Positions 21,221 through 32,415 of a stretch of 64,000 nt of DNA are shown here, in pieces (within the stretch, counting starts at the first letter, position 1; each line of letters begins with the position of its first letter). The stretch comes from Istiophorus platypterus (taxonomy: Eukaryota > Chordata > Actinopteri > Istiophoriformes > Istiophoridae), in contig CM029126.1 of NCBI GenBank assembly GCA_016859345.1, forward strand, positions 4,602,501 to 4,666,500. The letters run 5' to 3'. A model generated the notes under the pieces. The model was not told the origin of the DNA and searched no databases. It saw only the letters and a program-made list of their open reading frames with translations. Position numbers and translations under genes: made by a program.

Positions 21221-23204
21221 TATCCCATTGAGATTAGAGGGGAAGGACGGATTACTCTGCACTGATCTGCTGTCTTTACCCCCCCATGTGTTACGGAGTA
21301 GTTACGGAGAAGAAGGTGTAACGTAGCCATGAAATGATGAGAACATTAGAGGGAGTCGATGTCAGCTTGTTTATATAGAGATCTGTATAATCTTGTCTAG
21401 TTTATTGCAGAGTTTTATATACAGTAAACCTGTAAATATAAGACAAACTGAGCAGATTAAATGGAGGGTATCATATGAAAAAAAAATCAACCGAGTTTTC
21501 GTCCTCATAACAACAGCCTCACAGTTCTCTACCTCTTTTTTCATTTCCTGTAAATATTTAAACTGCAGTCTGTCAGATGCCATCATCAGGAGGTTTCTTT
21601 TTAAACGGGAAACTATTATAAGCATCAGAGAGGCTTATAAATATTTATATCCTCAATTCCCTTTTCATTCATTTTCTTCAGCTCTCTGTTCTAAGCTGTC
21701 ACCACGACCCAGTTTCCCCCACGGGAGTCAATTAAGTCAATCTTGTTATAGCCACCTTAACATCGTTTGTAAAGGGTCTGTGCAAATGTTTCCTTACAAG
21801 AGCGACACATCGACTTGTCTGTGTGTGGAAAATAATAGCGTCTCAAAAGAATGTCGACACAGAAATAAACCTATGCACCTCCCTGGATTATCTGAAGACC
21901 GGTTTATGCGTAAGGGGGAATAATTTGCACGAGAATTGTTTTTGAACGATGCAAGAAATTGATAAACCTTTTTTTTTTCTTTCTTTCTAAAAAGAAATTC
22001 TCTCTTGTCTTTTTTTTTTTAATATTTCAAGGTAGCTGAGAAGTTGTGAAAAAAAAAATCTGCGTTATGGGGAATGATGATTATAGTTTTTCGCGGGTAA
22101 CTCGGGTCTTTATGCTCTTTCAAAATTTCATTTCAAATGAGCGTGAGTTAAAAAAAAAAAAAAGAGCAAACAAGGTGAAAGTGATCGGCCTAGAAAAGAT
22201 GAAGAAAGGAAAACGAAAATTCTTACATTTATTTTATATTGAACACATATTAGCTCGCAACCTTGTTACCAGAAAGAGATTTCGGACGAAGGTTCATTTT
22301 ATTCATCCGTAAAATGTTACAGGGGTCCCATCCTCGCACTCGTTAACCATCGCTGATAACCTGAACATGGGAAAAAGTACCCACAATAAATCAAATACAA
22401 AACTGTTTAAAAAAGAACCATTGAAACAACAATATAAAAGCAGACTAATATTAAAAATAAAGTCTCATTCTATATCCTTTTGAAAAAAGTTCCGGCTGTG
22501 GCCATACCCCCTAAGGAATAAATGAAAGAGGATATGATTCTGCAAAATGCTTGTTATGCCCCTGTCATTGGGGAAAACCTGACGCAGCATGAAAATGAGG
22601 CTCCCCACTTCCTGGCTCACAAGAACCCCCACCAACAACAATTACAGCCCTCAAAGTGCTTATTTTTGGCTGGAAGTTGGGCTAACAGCAGAATTATAGA
22701 CACAACGGAACTAAATTAATCAACCTAGGATTACCTACTCAAAAACAAAAACCCAACAAAAGACGTATATGTCTGACTTAAACTCATAATTTAGGAAAAC
22801 AAGAGAAAAGAGACTAAACAAAATGATCCCACTCCCAGGGAGGCAAGAGATGCCTGCATGATACTAATTGCAATGCTTTACAAAAGTGTAGACCACAGCA
22901 TGCTGGCTGGCAAACCCAGCGCCAACAGACTCCCAACCATATAAATGGAAGCATACACAAAACAGTGTGACAAACTCACATGAGTACTGTGTGAAGTTTA
23001 GCTTGCTTAAGCAGAACGGTAGTTGTATGACTGAATCAACCGCCCCGGTGTCGCCGCTGAAGCTGTTCGGACTCGACTCGGCTTTGCTGATACCAGACTC
23101 TCTGCCCCACGCACTTCTATCCACGCCGGATCGCAACAGACCGTCTGGAACCTATAGGCTTCACCGGATTCTTTCATGTACCAGAGACGGACGGAAGACC
23201 CATC
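21221..23204. other. non-coding, strongly AT-rich unique sequence
   Basis: Homopolymer-rich (A7-A14 and T8-T10 runs at 21478, 21970, 22010, 22046, 22150). A 176-codon frame at 21393-21923 has no recognisable domain, lies in AT-rich DNA with several A/T runs and is treated as chance. No gene is recognised. Confidence 0.5.
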
Positions 23205-23378
23205 ACTTGTTACGCTCTGGATACTACTCCTGATTCCTCCCGAGTCAGACGGTGAACCAGTACTTGTTTTAATCTGTTATACTTGTTATAATCTTCCTCC
23301 TGAGTCAGACAGTAGACTCAGAACTTGTTAGCTTGTGGATATTACTTCTGATTCCTGCTGCCTTCAGATTTAAAGCAA
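23205..23378. repeat. about 60-bp degenerate tandem repeat, 3 copies
   Basis: Units begin with 'acttgtt' at 23205, 23262 and 23323. Each carries a 'tcctcc-gagtcagac' or related block ('cccgagtcagacggt', 'cctgagtcagacagt'). Unit lengths are 57 and 61 bp. The copies are clearly diverged, so the duplication is old. Confidence 0.7.
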
Positions 23379-24089
23379 CTCTATGCTGTCGTTTGGTTTA
23401 GTTACATAACTTTTAGTGCCTGTTAACATTAATAATTGTTTTGCATTTTGATTTAAACACTTTTACCACCTCCAGTTTATTTTATTTTTTTAAATAATTT
23501 CTCCTACTGCCATGATGCATGTACGTCCAATCCACCACCACACTTTCTGCCTCACTCCGTATAGGACACACTACTTCCTGGAAGGACTCTGAATATTGGC
23601 ACTGGATGTGAACATTTAAGGTCAAATAGGAACTTATTTTAACTCTTAGGACACAGGGCTGCAGAAAATCATTTTAGATAAAGCACCACAATAAAACAAT
23701 GTGTTTTCCTCCACAAATACTCTGGCAGTTTCACAGTTTAGACCAAAATGTCAGCTCAACACAGTTTCCAAAGCCAATTCTAATATGATTTTATATCACC
23801 ATACCAACATACTGTGAGCATCTTGGGTTTGTTTGTTCTGACAATATACTCAGCCGCCTCCTGCACGTTGTTGTTTATTAGGGCTCAGTAGCTTTATTTG
23901 CCCCCCCCCCTAACGAGAATCTCTCGCAGATATGAAATTAGGTTTTTCGCTCTCTCTATGCTTATTCACCCAAATCTGGATTCAGGTGTGTCGCACGTTA
24001 TTAAATGCCGCATCGTTCTTTAGCCCCGACTTTCACCTCCGCCGCGCAGCGGGCCAATCCAGCCCCGGTCCTTTCCCTCATCCGCCCGC
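23379..24089. other. non-coding unique sequence
   Basis: AT-rich, with a C10 run at 23901-23910. No gene is recognised. Confidence 0.5.
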
Positions 24090-24310
24090 TCAGCAGCTGA
24101 GCGAGGCAATAGCATTTAAGTGCCTTACTCAAGGACAGCTGCACCGTCCTCTTGAGGGAAAAACATTAATGCAACAATGATCTGGCTGCCAAAATAACCA
24201 GCCTGCTCTGTGCTACGTACCCGTGCTAATGCACTGTCTCTGCCACCGCGCGCTGATTAAAACCTTAATGGTGTTTTTGTTACAGGCCCAAACTTTTGTC
24301 TGGCGGCACA
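24090..24310. promoter_or_regulatory. candidate conserved non-coding element (by texture)
   Basis: A homopolymer-free, balanced stretch with several TAAT/ATTA cores ('aacattaatgcaac', 'gctgattaaaacctta'), an E-box-like CAGCTG (24096, 24137) and an ATGCAA motif. Vertebrate developmental enhancers often look like this. The call rests on appearance only. Confidence 0.2.
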
Positions 24311-24868
24311 TTCCTTCTCAGCTGTTTTATTGATGTAATATAAAAAGAGTTTTATTTCTAAGACATTACATACCCAATAAACATCTCTTTTTGATAAAAA
24401 ATAAGTACCTAAAGTTCATCAGTACAATAACTTGTTTAGACTTTGTGGCGCCGATCGAGAGAGGAGGCTTCTTTCTCTTGCCAGTTGTTGTAGATTTACT
24501 AACAGAAACACTGGCAGTCGACTGATTCTGCGAAGGAAAATGTTCCAATCAGTCTGCACACGACGGAGTTAAACACTTTTAGAACAATGGATCAACAAAC
24601 AATGGATTAATGGTTAAACAGATCAATACTTGGCAGGTCCTAACGAATGGCCCCTGAAAAATCAACATTAATTAACAGAGGAGCATTTTCTTTGTGTTCA
24701 TCTTCCTCTGTCATCTACTATAGAATGTGTATGACTTATTATCATTTTTTTTTATTATGATTTTAAAAAAAAAATGTTCAGTGCTTTATATTTATTATAA
24801 AACAAAAATCATAAAATGAAATATCCAAAAAACATCCAAGTGTTAAAACTTTTAAAATACCATTTGAA
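24311..24868. other. non-coding AT-rich sequence
   Basis: No feature is recognised. A/T runs near 24747 and 24765. Confidence 0.5.
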
Positions 24869-24912
24869 TTGACACGGACGTTGACACGGACAGTGACACG
24901 GACAGTGACATG
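24869..24912. repeat. 12-bp minisatellite, about 3.5 copies
   Basis: Unit 'tgacacggacag' (first copy variant 'tgacacggacgt') tandemly repeated to 24912. Confidence 0.88.
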
Positions 24913-25207
24913 AAGTGATGTTTAAAATGACATAATGAATAGTGAAAAATAGAGCTAAACAACACAAAGACATGAAATAAAAATGTGACTTTTCTGGGGG
25001 AAAAAAAGAAAAAAAAAGGAAAAATGATTTCTGGTATTTTCTACCAGAATAATATACAGAGCACTGGGCCATTATGGAATAGGGAATAATGTTTGTTAAA
25101 TAATAATAATAACCTAACTGAACAGTTCAGTAAACATAGTGATAATAATCTGTGGTCAGGGGCATAAAAAATAATATATTTATATAATTATAAAATATGT
25201 GTAATTC

Positions 25208-25242
25208 ATATATATATATAAACACACACAAACACACACACA

Positions 25243-25293
<51 letters not shown>

Positions 25294-25370
25294 TGTATGT
25301 ATAAACCTATGTATATATGTATACATATATGTATAAACACATTTATATATATATATGTATATGTATATAA

Positions 25371-25409
<39 letters not shown>

Positions 25410-25422
25410 TATATATATATAT
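25208..25422. repeat. compound TA/CA/TATG microsatellite
   Basis: About 215 bp of alternating purine-pyrimidine sequence. TA, then 'aacacacaca' units, a (TA)19 core at about 25249-25291, interspersed TATG steps, then (CA)14 at 25375-25405 and a final TA block. It can adopt Z-DNA and cruciform structures. Confidence 0.93.
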
Positions 25423-25849
25423 GGACATAGAATCATACATATAGCTTCTTCTGGTGTATATTCAGCAGTGTTTGTTTGAATTTTCTCCTATTTTTACTCC
25501 AGTTTCTTCTGCGGTAGATTTTTTTTTCTAGGTGCTTCTCATCAGAGGAACCTTGTTTACAGCAAACTGTGGTCAGCATCTTCTTGCAGCAGGAAGATAA
25601 AATATGCGCCGGCAAATAACATCCAGGTGAAAATCTGTTACAATTTATCTGCTAAAGAATAAATAAATAAATAAAAATCAGGATGTTTTTCCAGTTGAAA
25701 TCTGTAACAACTGTAAATGACTCAACAGCTCTCAGCAGTGCTGGACATCGACGGAAAACAAACCCCTCATTAATCGCCTTAACACGGACAGAGAACACTG
25801 ATTGAGGTGTGAGTGAGAGGCTTCATTGTAAGGCGGCGGTTCTCAATCT
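25423..25849. other. non-coding sequence
   Basis: AT-rich, with an (AAAT)n tract at 25660-25676. No gene is recognised. Confidence 0.5.
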
Positions 25850-26140
25850 CATGCTTTCCCTGTTTTATCTTCCCCGCCAGGTGGTTAATGGAAATTAATT
25901 GCATTCACTTTGCATCCCCGGAGTCAAATAGCCTCTGATTAAACGGCCGAAATGAAATCCGGCGGGGCTCAGGGTGGTGATGACCCGGCTGGGAAACGGC
26001 AGGTTCAAGAGCGGCAGTATCACGGCTTGGTGGCTATATTGCCGATATAGAGACTTCCAAGTACGAGGCTCATCTTCCTTCTCGCTCAGCCAGACAGCCA
26101 GTATAATTAGATATTGATAGAAGGGCAGGTAATTAATGAC
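25850..26140. promoter_or_regulatory. candidate conserved non-coding element (by texture)
   Basis: About 290 bases free of homopolymers and simple repeats, lying between repeat-rich flanks. It carries clustered homeodomain-like cores ('ggttaatggaaattaattgc', 'ctgattaaac', 'ataattagat', 'gtaattaatg'). This resembles deeply conserved developmental enhancers, but conservation cannot be seen from one genome. Confidence 0.25.
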
Positions 26141-28013
26141 GGGGCCCCTCCACGGCGTTTTCCGCCCGCGATGTCGTCCACGTGTCCGGCGCCGATTGGG
26201 CCGTCGGGTCGGCGGGATGCGGCCGATCGTTTGTCAAGCCCCCTGACCTGAATCTGTTGTAATGGGATGAAGCCGGGCAGTGACGGAAATCAACCCACTT
26301 CCCCTCCGCGGTCGGCGGTTTAACGATGGTGGCAGGCTCCGGGCCCCCGCGGGACGGATCGTCGCCGTCGTCCTCGGGTTCTTCGAAGAAAGATGTCCCC
26401 GTTTTAAAAGGATTTCTTTTCCCAAAGTCCCAGTGGACTGGTTTTGTTTTCCTGCCGAGAGAAGACGCCCTTATCACTGTAATTTACAGTAAACGAAGTC
26501 CACCCGCGACCTTCATCATTCATCGCAACAACAATCTCCTCCCCTGAAAGTTAAAAGTAAAAGAAACTTAACTTCTTTTTTTTTTTTTTACAATCCAGAT
26601 AAAGCTTTGGCAAAATCCTGGATCTGCTCAGTATTTAATAATAATAATCCAAAACATTATGCCCTACTTTTCCTCTTGACCTGTACTAAAGAGCAAAAGA
26701 AAGAAAGAAACAGAACAGCTGCAAATTAAATTTTTTCAACTGAGATACTTTAATCATTATCATTCTTTTTCTAACTGTACTTTACCCTTTAACTGCCTTT
26801 TTAGAACAATAATCAAAACAGTGTTATGTTCGGATTTTTTTTTTTTTTAAGTGAATACTTTACAAAAATATGAAACGTGAATTTGTTTTTCGTACGTCTC
26901 ATGCAATAAAAAGCTTTGATTTTTTTAAGCGATGAATTCATATGAACCAAACATGTGGTGACACATTTTCAAGAACTCTCATTTCGAAACAAACAGATTT
27001 ATGTGTGACTTGGTTGAATAAAAAAAAACCCAACAAAACAAAAACTGAATACAATAACTCATCCACCACATCCAAACCACCTTCGAGTCGAGTTCATGCA
27101 CATGTGTCCGTTTACCCTCCTTTTTTTTCCCCCCAACCGAACCCACTGAAACCCGTCTCTCTGTAAAACACGGAGTTACAGACACTTGTGTGTTTCACAA
27201 GTTTTAACAAGCTGCTAAAAGCAACTGAGAGGGGAAGTGGTTGCAGTGCAAAAGGTTTTGTTCTCCTTCCTTGGCGGAGACGCGACCGATTGTTTCGTCT
27301 GCTCCGCCGGAGGGAGGGATGCGACTGCACATTTAGTGTTTGCTGCCGTTTTACGAGAGACGAGGAGACGAGCGATGCTGTTTGTCTGTGTGAGGTGTGT
27401 GACAAGCAGGAAGGTGAATCACGGGCGGCTTGTCCTCGCCGCCTGCAGAAATGTGCGTGCGTGTGTGTGTGTGCGCGAGTGTGTGTGAGTGATGGCTGTG
27501 TGTCCGAGCCGGGGTTATGTGTGTGCACCGGTGCGTGTAATGAACGCCATCGCCAGCCCGACTACCCAGGACGCCCCCCCGGTAACCCCTCCTCCCCTAC
27601 CTCAAGTCCGCCACACTGCAGCCTGTACATGGCCACTCCCATCAGCAACAGCCCCCCCTTCCAACACACGTCACGTCCGGGGGGGGCGAGGGGGGGTCGG
27701 TTCCAGTTCCTCTGCCCTCCGGGTTTTGGGAAGAGCTGGGTTTCGCCGCCTTCCTCACTTGAATGATGGCCGGAGGCCGCTCGCAGAAATGCATAACGAT
27801 GACAAATTGGATTTTAAGGACCCGTCAGAACGTCCAAGGGCAGCGCGCTGTAGAAGAGGAAGGGACGGGAACAGGCGCGGGAGATGTGGTGGCTGCTGCC
27901 AGATGGCGGGGGGGGGTTAGCGTGCACAAACGGGGGGGTTTCATATGAAAACTGAGAGGCTCTCGGGTGCTGGAAACGCCGCGGGAGGCGACATGACAAC
28001 CCGGCGGGTTGTA
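26141..28013. other. non-coding sequence, CpG-rich at both ends
   Basis: 26150-26520 is CpG-rich and open in multiple frames. 26530-27060 is AT-rich, with T13 near 26578-26590 and T14 near 26838. 27460-27540 has a short imperfect GT tract. 27560-27930 is G/C-rich with C and G runs. No gene is recognised. Confidence 0.5.
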
Positions 28014-28016
28014 TGT

Positions 28017-28061
<45 letters not shown>

Positions 28062-28072
28062 TGGGGGGGGGG
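28014..28072. repeat. (TG)n-G10 compound microsatellite
   Basis: About 23 GT units (28014-28060) followed by 'ct' and a G10 run. Confidence 0.95.
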
Positions 28073-29295
28073 TGATGTCGAAGAAGGCATTTGCTTACAT
28101 CATGTTATACAGACTGTAAACAAACGGCCGAGCTGGGACAAAGGTTGCCAGCGCGAACCCCCAACGGCCACAGCGGGTCCCAGTGGGTGGGGGATGAGTG
28201 GTAGCTGGGGCCGCCGCTAACGGTTCTTCTCTTTCCAGTTATTTTCTAAATTAATCATTTAAATCCTTTAATTTCCTAAAGCCCGAGGTCGCCTCTTCTA
28301 ATGTTTCTAGATTGTTTTGTTTTTCTTTTGTCCGACCGACTTTCAAGAACCCAGAAAGTTATTTGACTCCGCTTTCACATGAGACAAAGAAAAGCAGCGA
28401 GGAGCCGGAACTTGGCACAGTTTGGCTTTTTTACTTGATAAGTTACTTAAAAACTACTTAAAAATTGGTTCATCCTTGTTTGCAAATTGAAAGTAAGTAA
28501 CATAAAAAAAAGGTTATTATGGCGTCATTTCCAGAGATGTGCTGTAAATACAGGGTTACCAGCTGGGGGAAGCCACATCGGGATCATATATTTATGCTCG
28601 CAAGTGCAAAAAAAAAATGGGATCATTTCAAAAATGCACGACATTAACTGGCGCCAAGGGGCTAAACAATCCGCGCAGCATACGACACGTCGGAGTTTTC
28701 CTTTCCCGGTTCCTCCCCCTCTGTGATCAACGTGTTGTGAAAGCATGACGACCACACAGGCGCCGCTGCAGAAAAGCTGCTGTTCCCCACTGCTGCGTGA
28801 CCTCGGCGAGCCTTTCGTGACGACTAGCGAACCTGATGAAGATGGATGCGGAACCAGCATCCGGCCTCAGCGCTGAAACAGACAGAGCAGCTCGTCGCTA
28901 CGGTTTGAAGTTTGTTTCTCGTTTCTTGTTTGGGATTTTTTGGGGTTTTTTTGGACACATGAACAAAGGAACCTTGGTCTTGCGAAGACTGAACCGCCGC
29001 CTCGGCCAGACGTCCCCTGAAATAATGTCCAGGGATTAATCCAAGTGGAAGACGCCAAGAACGTTGGGGTTTCCAGCTGTTGACAACCCCCCCCCAAAAA
29101 AAAGCTGCAACGTGGAGTTAATTTTCAAGATCATATTCTGTTTCGTTGTTTGTTTGAATTCCTTTTTAAAAAAAATGATTTAATCATTGGATTCCTTTTT
29201 TTTTTAATGTATCAGAAGAAAGACCGTTGAACAATCAGGCTCCTTCCATGATTAGTGGGAATTTGCAGCCACATATGGATGAAAATCTTACGATT
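28073..29295. other. non-coding unique sequence
   Basis: Mixed composition, with A runs near 28505 and 28610 and a C8-A8 junction near 29086-29102. No gene is recognised. Confidence 0.5.
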
Positions 29296-29331
29296 GTGGT
29301 GGTGGTGGTTGTAGTGGGGGGGGGGGGGGGG
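29296..29331. repeat. (GGT)n-G16 tract
   Basis: Four GGT units, a short 'tgtagt' bridge, then 16 consecutive G (29316-29331). Confidence 0.93.
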
Positions 29332-30888
29332 TGTTTAAAGGGTAGTTCCACATTTCTTCAAGCCTGTCTCAAAACAATACTCGAATGCCACCGAGAGCTT
29401 TGAGCACGGTGATTGTAAACGGTCCTGGCGGCAGAAGCAGTAGATCCTTCTTACCTGTCTGACTTCCCACAGACAGTGCGACCCAGATGGAGGCTCACGC
29501 TGGACAGACCAACCTCCGAGGGGGTCTCGCCGTTGAACCCCCTCACCCAACATAGCGGATGGCGGCCCAGAGATTAGAGAGGCCCCCTGCTGCACAGTGA
29601 GGTTCACCACAGAGTGGCCCAGACCCGCGAGAAACGGAGAGACCGGCGCTGACAGACGCGCCCGGCTCTTACCGTCCGGGCAGGGAAAGTCCGGTGGGTT
29701 GTGTTTCCCCTTCGCCCCCCTGGTCAACATGGCAGCCCGCCGTCGTCCGCGTCCGGACCGTTTATGAATAATTGATTGGATACATTTCGCGCTATAGCGC
29801 CGGACCCACCGGGGAGACCTGTCGGTGAAATGTCAACAGATTTCTGGCCGGTTGGTTGATTTTTCAGCTGTGTTTGGGCTCTTTGGAAGAGTTATGGCGC
29901 TGCAGGGCCACGGGGGCGGGTTCTCCGGGCCAAGCAAATGGTCACAGTGGAGCATGACATCAGTATTAATCCGAATTTATGCGGATGAGTGAATAACATG
30001 CGGGGATGGTAACTGGTTTGGAAGTTTTCTTTGTTGTCAGGCCTTTTGTTTCCTGGACACGGAGATTCTCCCGCAGCTGAGAAGGCAACGCATGATGCAT
30101 GCGAATGCTCGGCTCTGAAACTGTGGCTCGAAGGCACCTCAGGTGTCCCAGGAGAGAGCCCACCTGGCCGGCGTCAAACCGCGAGGAGCTCCATCGAAGC
30201 CTCGGGGCCCCCGGGGGCCACGACAGCCCGGCTGCGACCCACGTTAACCCCTTTGCATGCGAACACCACGTGGGTTGCTCCTCCGGGTCCGCGACTGGCC
30301 GATGTGATGGAAAGCCTCGCGCTACCGCCACTTCGAAAACAGTCCCTCCGCGGCCGCCAGTGCCAAAGCCAGGCCCCGAGGCGCGGGGGCCAAACCGCTG
30401 GTAATGCTCCGGCAACGGGTCAGCTCTAATTGTTTGGGTTGACTAAATCTGGCAGGTTTTCTTCTGGCTTGGAACGTTGCGAAGAGGAAGAGGTCCAGGT
30501 TTAATTTTTATAGCCTCAGGGCAAAAAAAGCTGCAAAAGTGAGCAGATAAAATGCAGCTTTTTGTTTATTTGTTTTGTTATGTTTTGTCCATTTATTTCA
30601 AGGTATCAAATGTTTTAAAAATGCAAAACAGTTGACGTCAAGTTGCTGATAATGATCACACTTATTATTTTTCTGTAAGGCTTCCTTTTTTTTATGGAGA
30701 ACGTTGGATGCCAGGCATTGAATTATTACATTCCAGTTTTAGCCTGTAGCCTGGCTCGACTTTCATGGCTTGCACTTGTTTTCAAGTGCCTCTACCGGGG
30801 CCAAAGGTCCTCCCCATTCATCAGGACGTGCATGCCATCCGACAATGTGCTGCATATGGAGAAAAATCTGCAAGCGAGGCGAATCTAG
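29332..30888. other. non-coding sequence, CpG-rich in the middle
   Basis: 29380-29760 and 30040-30420 are GC/CpG-rich and open in several frames on both strands; 30420-30888 is AT-rich. No domain is recognised in any frame. Confidence 0.5.
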
Positions 30889-30923
30889 AGAGGAGGAGGA
30901 GGAGGAGGGGGAGGAGGTGGAGG
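30889..30923. repeat. (GGA)n microsatellite
   Basis: About ten GGA-type units with a few substitutions. Polypurine. Confidence 0.9.
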
Positions 30924-32380
30924 CAGCACTCGAACTGCAAACATGCTATGTGATCTACAATCAGTGGTGCTGTCAGAAATCTGATGATCAAAACAGATAG
31001 GATGCTGAGCGCTCTCCAACCAGCTGCCTCGGAAACATTCATCCGCGGACTGGTGAGGTGGAGGGAGGTATTTTCCTCCGGGGGGAAGGTACATCTGCCC
31101 AAATTAGTTTTTACCTCCATCACTCAAATTTCCTCTTCACTTTCATGCTGCAAGCTCAGTTCTCGGCTCTCTGAGTCGCGCTCCGAGACAATGCTGATGA
31201 GTATTTTCCTACAAGGAGGAAAAACATCTTGTTTTTTGATGAAATCCCCGACTTGACTTTCCCAGGAAAAACTTCTGTGCTCACGGTTCGGTTTCCCTTT
31301 TTCATTTTTTTCTTCTCTTTTTCTTAATTATTTCCAAAAAACTGATTGCAAATAGAGTTTTTGAGATTTAAGAACCTTTCATGTTAGACTGAATAAGAAT
31401 CAGAGAGCATTTTAATTAGCTCAAGAATAGCGTTTATTTGTACTGATCACATGAAAAAAAAGCTAATCACTTCAAACTTACCTCAAAACAGGGACAGAAA
31501 GAAATTCTCAAAGCAAATCTGCCTCTGCAGGTTAAACTAAAAGCCTTTTTGAATCTTTTGATGATCTGAAAACCACCCGTAGCTTGATACATCAGTTAAT
31601 GTTATACTAGTAATGTGTTGTACCGTCTTTGTCACACGGTGAAAACAATCTGTCTTGCCTCAGCTGCAGTTGTATGAAATACAGCTGCCGGGCTTTTCTT
31701 ACCGGGACAAAAGAGGACGAGGACTCTAATTCAAACATCTATACACTGACTTCCGGTGCAGGGCTGAATTGGTTTCAAAGGCTTTTCGATATCTTTTGAT
31801 GAGACACATGTTTTGGCTCCAGATTACAGCATTTCATTTGCTTAAAAACTTAATTAAATGTTATTTTTTTATTTGATTTTATTTTTTTCATGCACACCTG
31901 GTGCAAAAAAAAAAAAAACAAACCCCGTTCGCTTTTCCAAAAGACAGTTCTGTGTCTCTCAGAGTTTCTCTGTTGCTTAACAGTATTAATTTAATGCTCT
32001 GAGCATTAAAAAAGAACTCAGCAGCGATGTGACTGTTTAGAATTACATCTGCGACTCAGGATTAGCCGTAGACCCGTCCGTGAACGGTTTCCGTCGAGGG
32101 CCGTCTGCTCGGTGGATCTCCCGGTGATGACTGATACTTTAAACATTTCTGCCCCACCAGGCTGCAAGCGGTGGAAAAGCGGGGGGGGGGTCACACCGCA
32201 GAGGGTCCCGCGAGCCCTGGATGAGCCCACGGGGCCCAAAAGGCGCCTAATTGTCAAAGTTAAAAAAAAAGAAAAGAAAACAAAAACGAACAGAGAAAAG
32301 TTGAGGTGATATTTTCTTTGTGTGTGTGTGTGTTTCTGAGGAGGAGAAAAGATACCGCGAACGGAGGCAAAACAAAACCA
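30924..32380. other. non-coding AT-rich sequence
   Basis: A13 at 31906-31918 and a G10 run near 32181-32189. Two small GT tracts near 32320-32333. No gene is recognised. Confidence 0.5.
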
Positions 32381-32415
32381 TCTGGTCTGGCCTGGCCTGG
32401 CCTGGCCTGGTCTGG
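32381..32415. repeat. (CCTGG)n pentamer repeat, 7 copies
   Basis: TCTGG-TCTGG-CCTGG(x4)-TCTGG. Each unit contains the CCWGG-like/CTGG core. Confidence 0.93.

Noticed and set aside
21393..21923. 176-codon plus-strand open frame
   Set aside because: AT-rich with A7 and other runs, no domain, no splice or promoter context. A chance frame is the simpler reading.
26530..26800. Possible further copy of the 'tacttaagtac' repeat
   Set aside because: Scattered motif resemblance only; order of blocks is not kept.
27188..27766. 192-codon plus-strand open frame with many Cys
   Set aside because: The Cys/Val content comes from GT-rich DNA. No zinc-binding spacing or known domain is visible.
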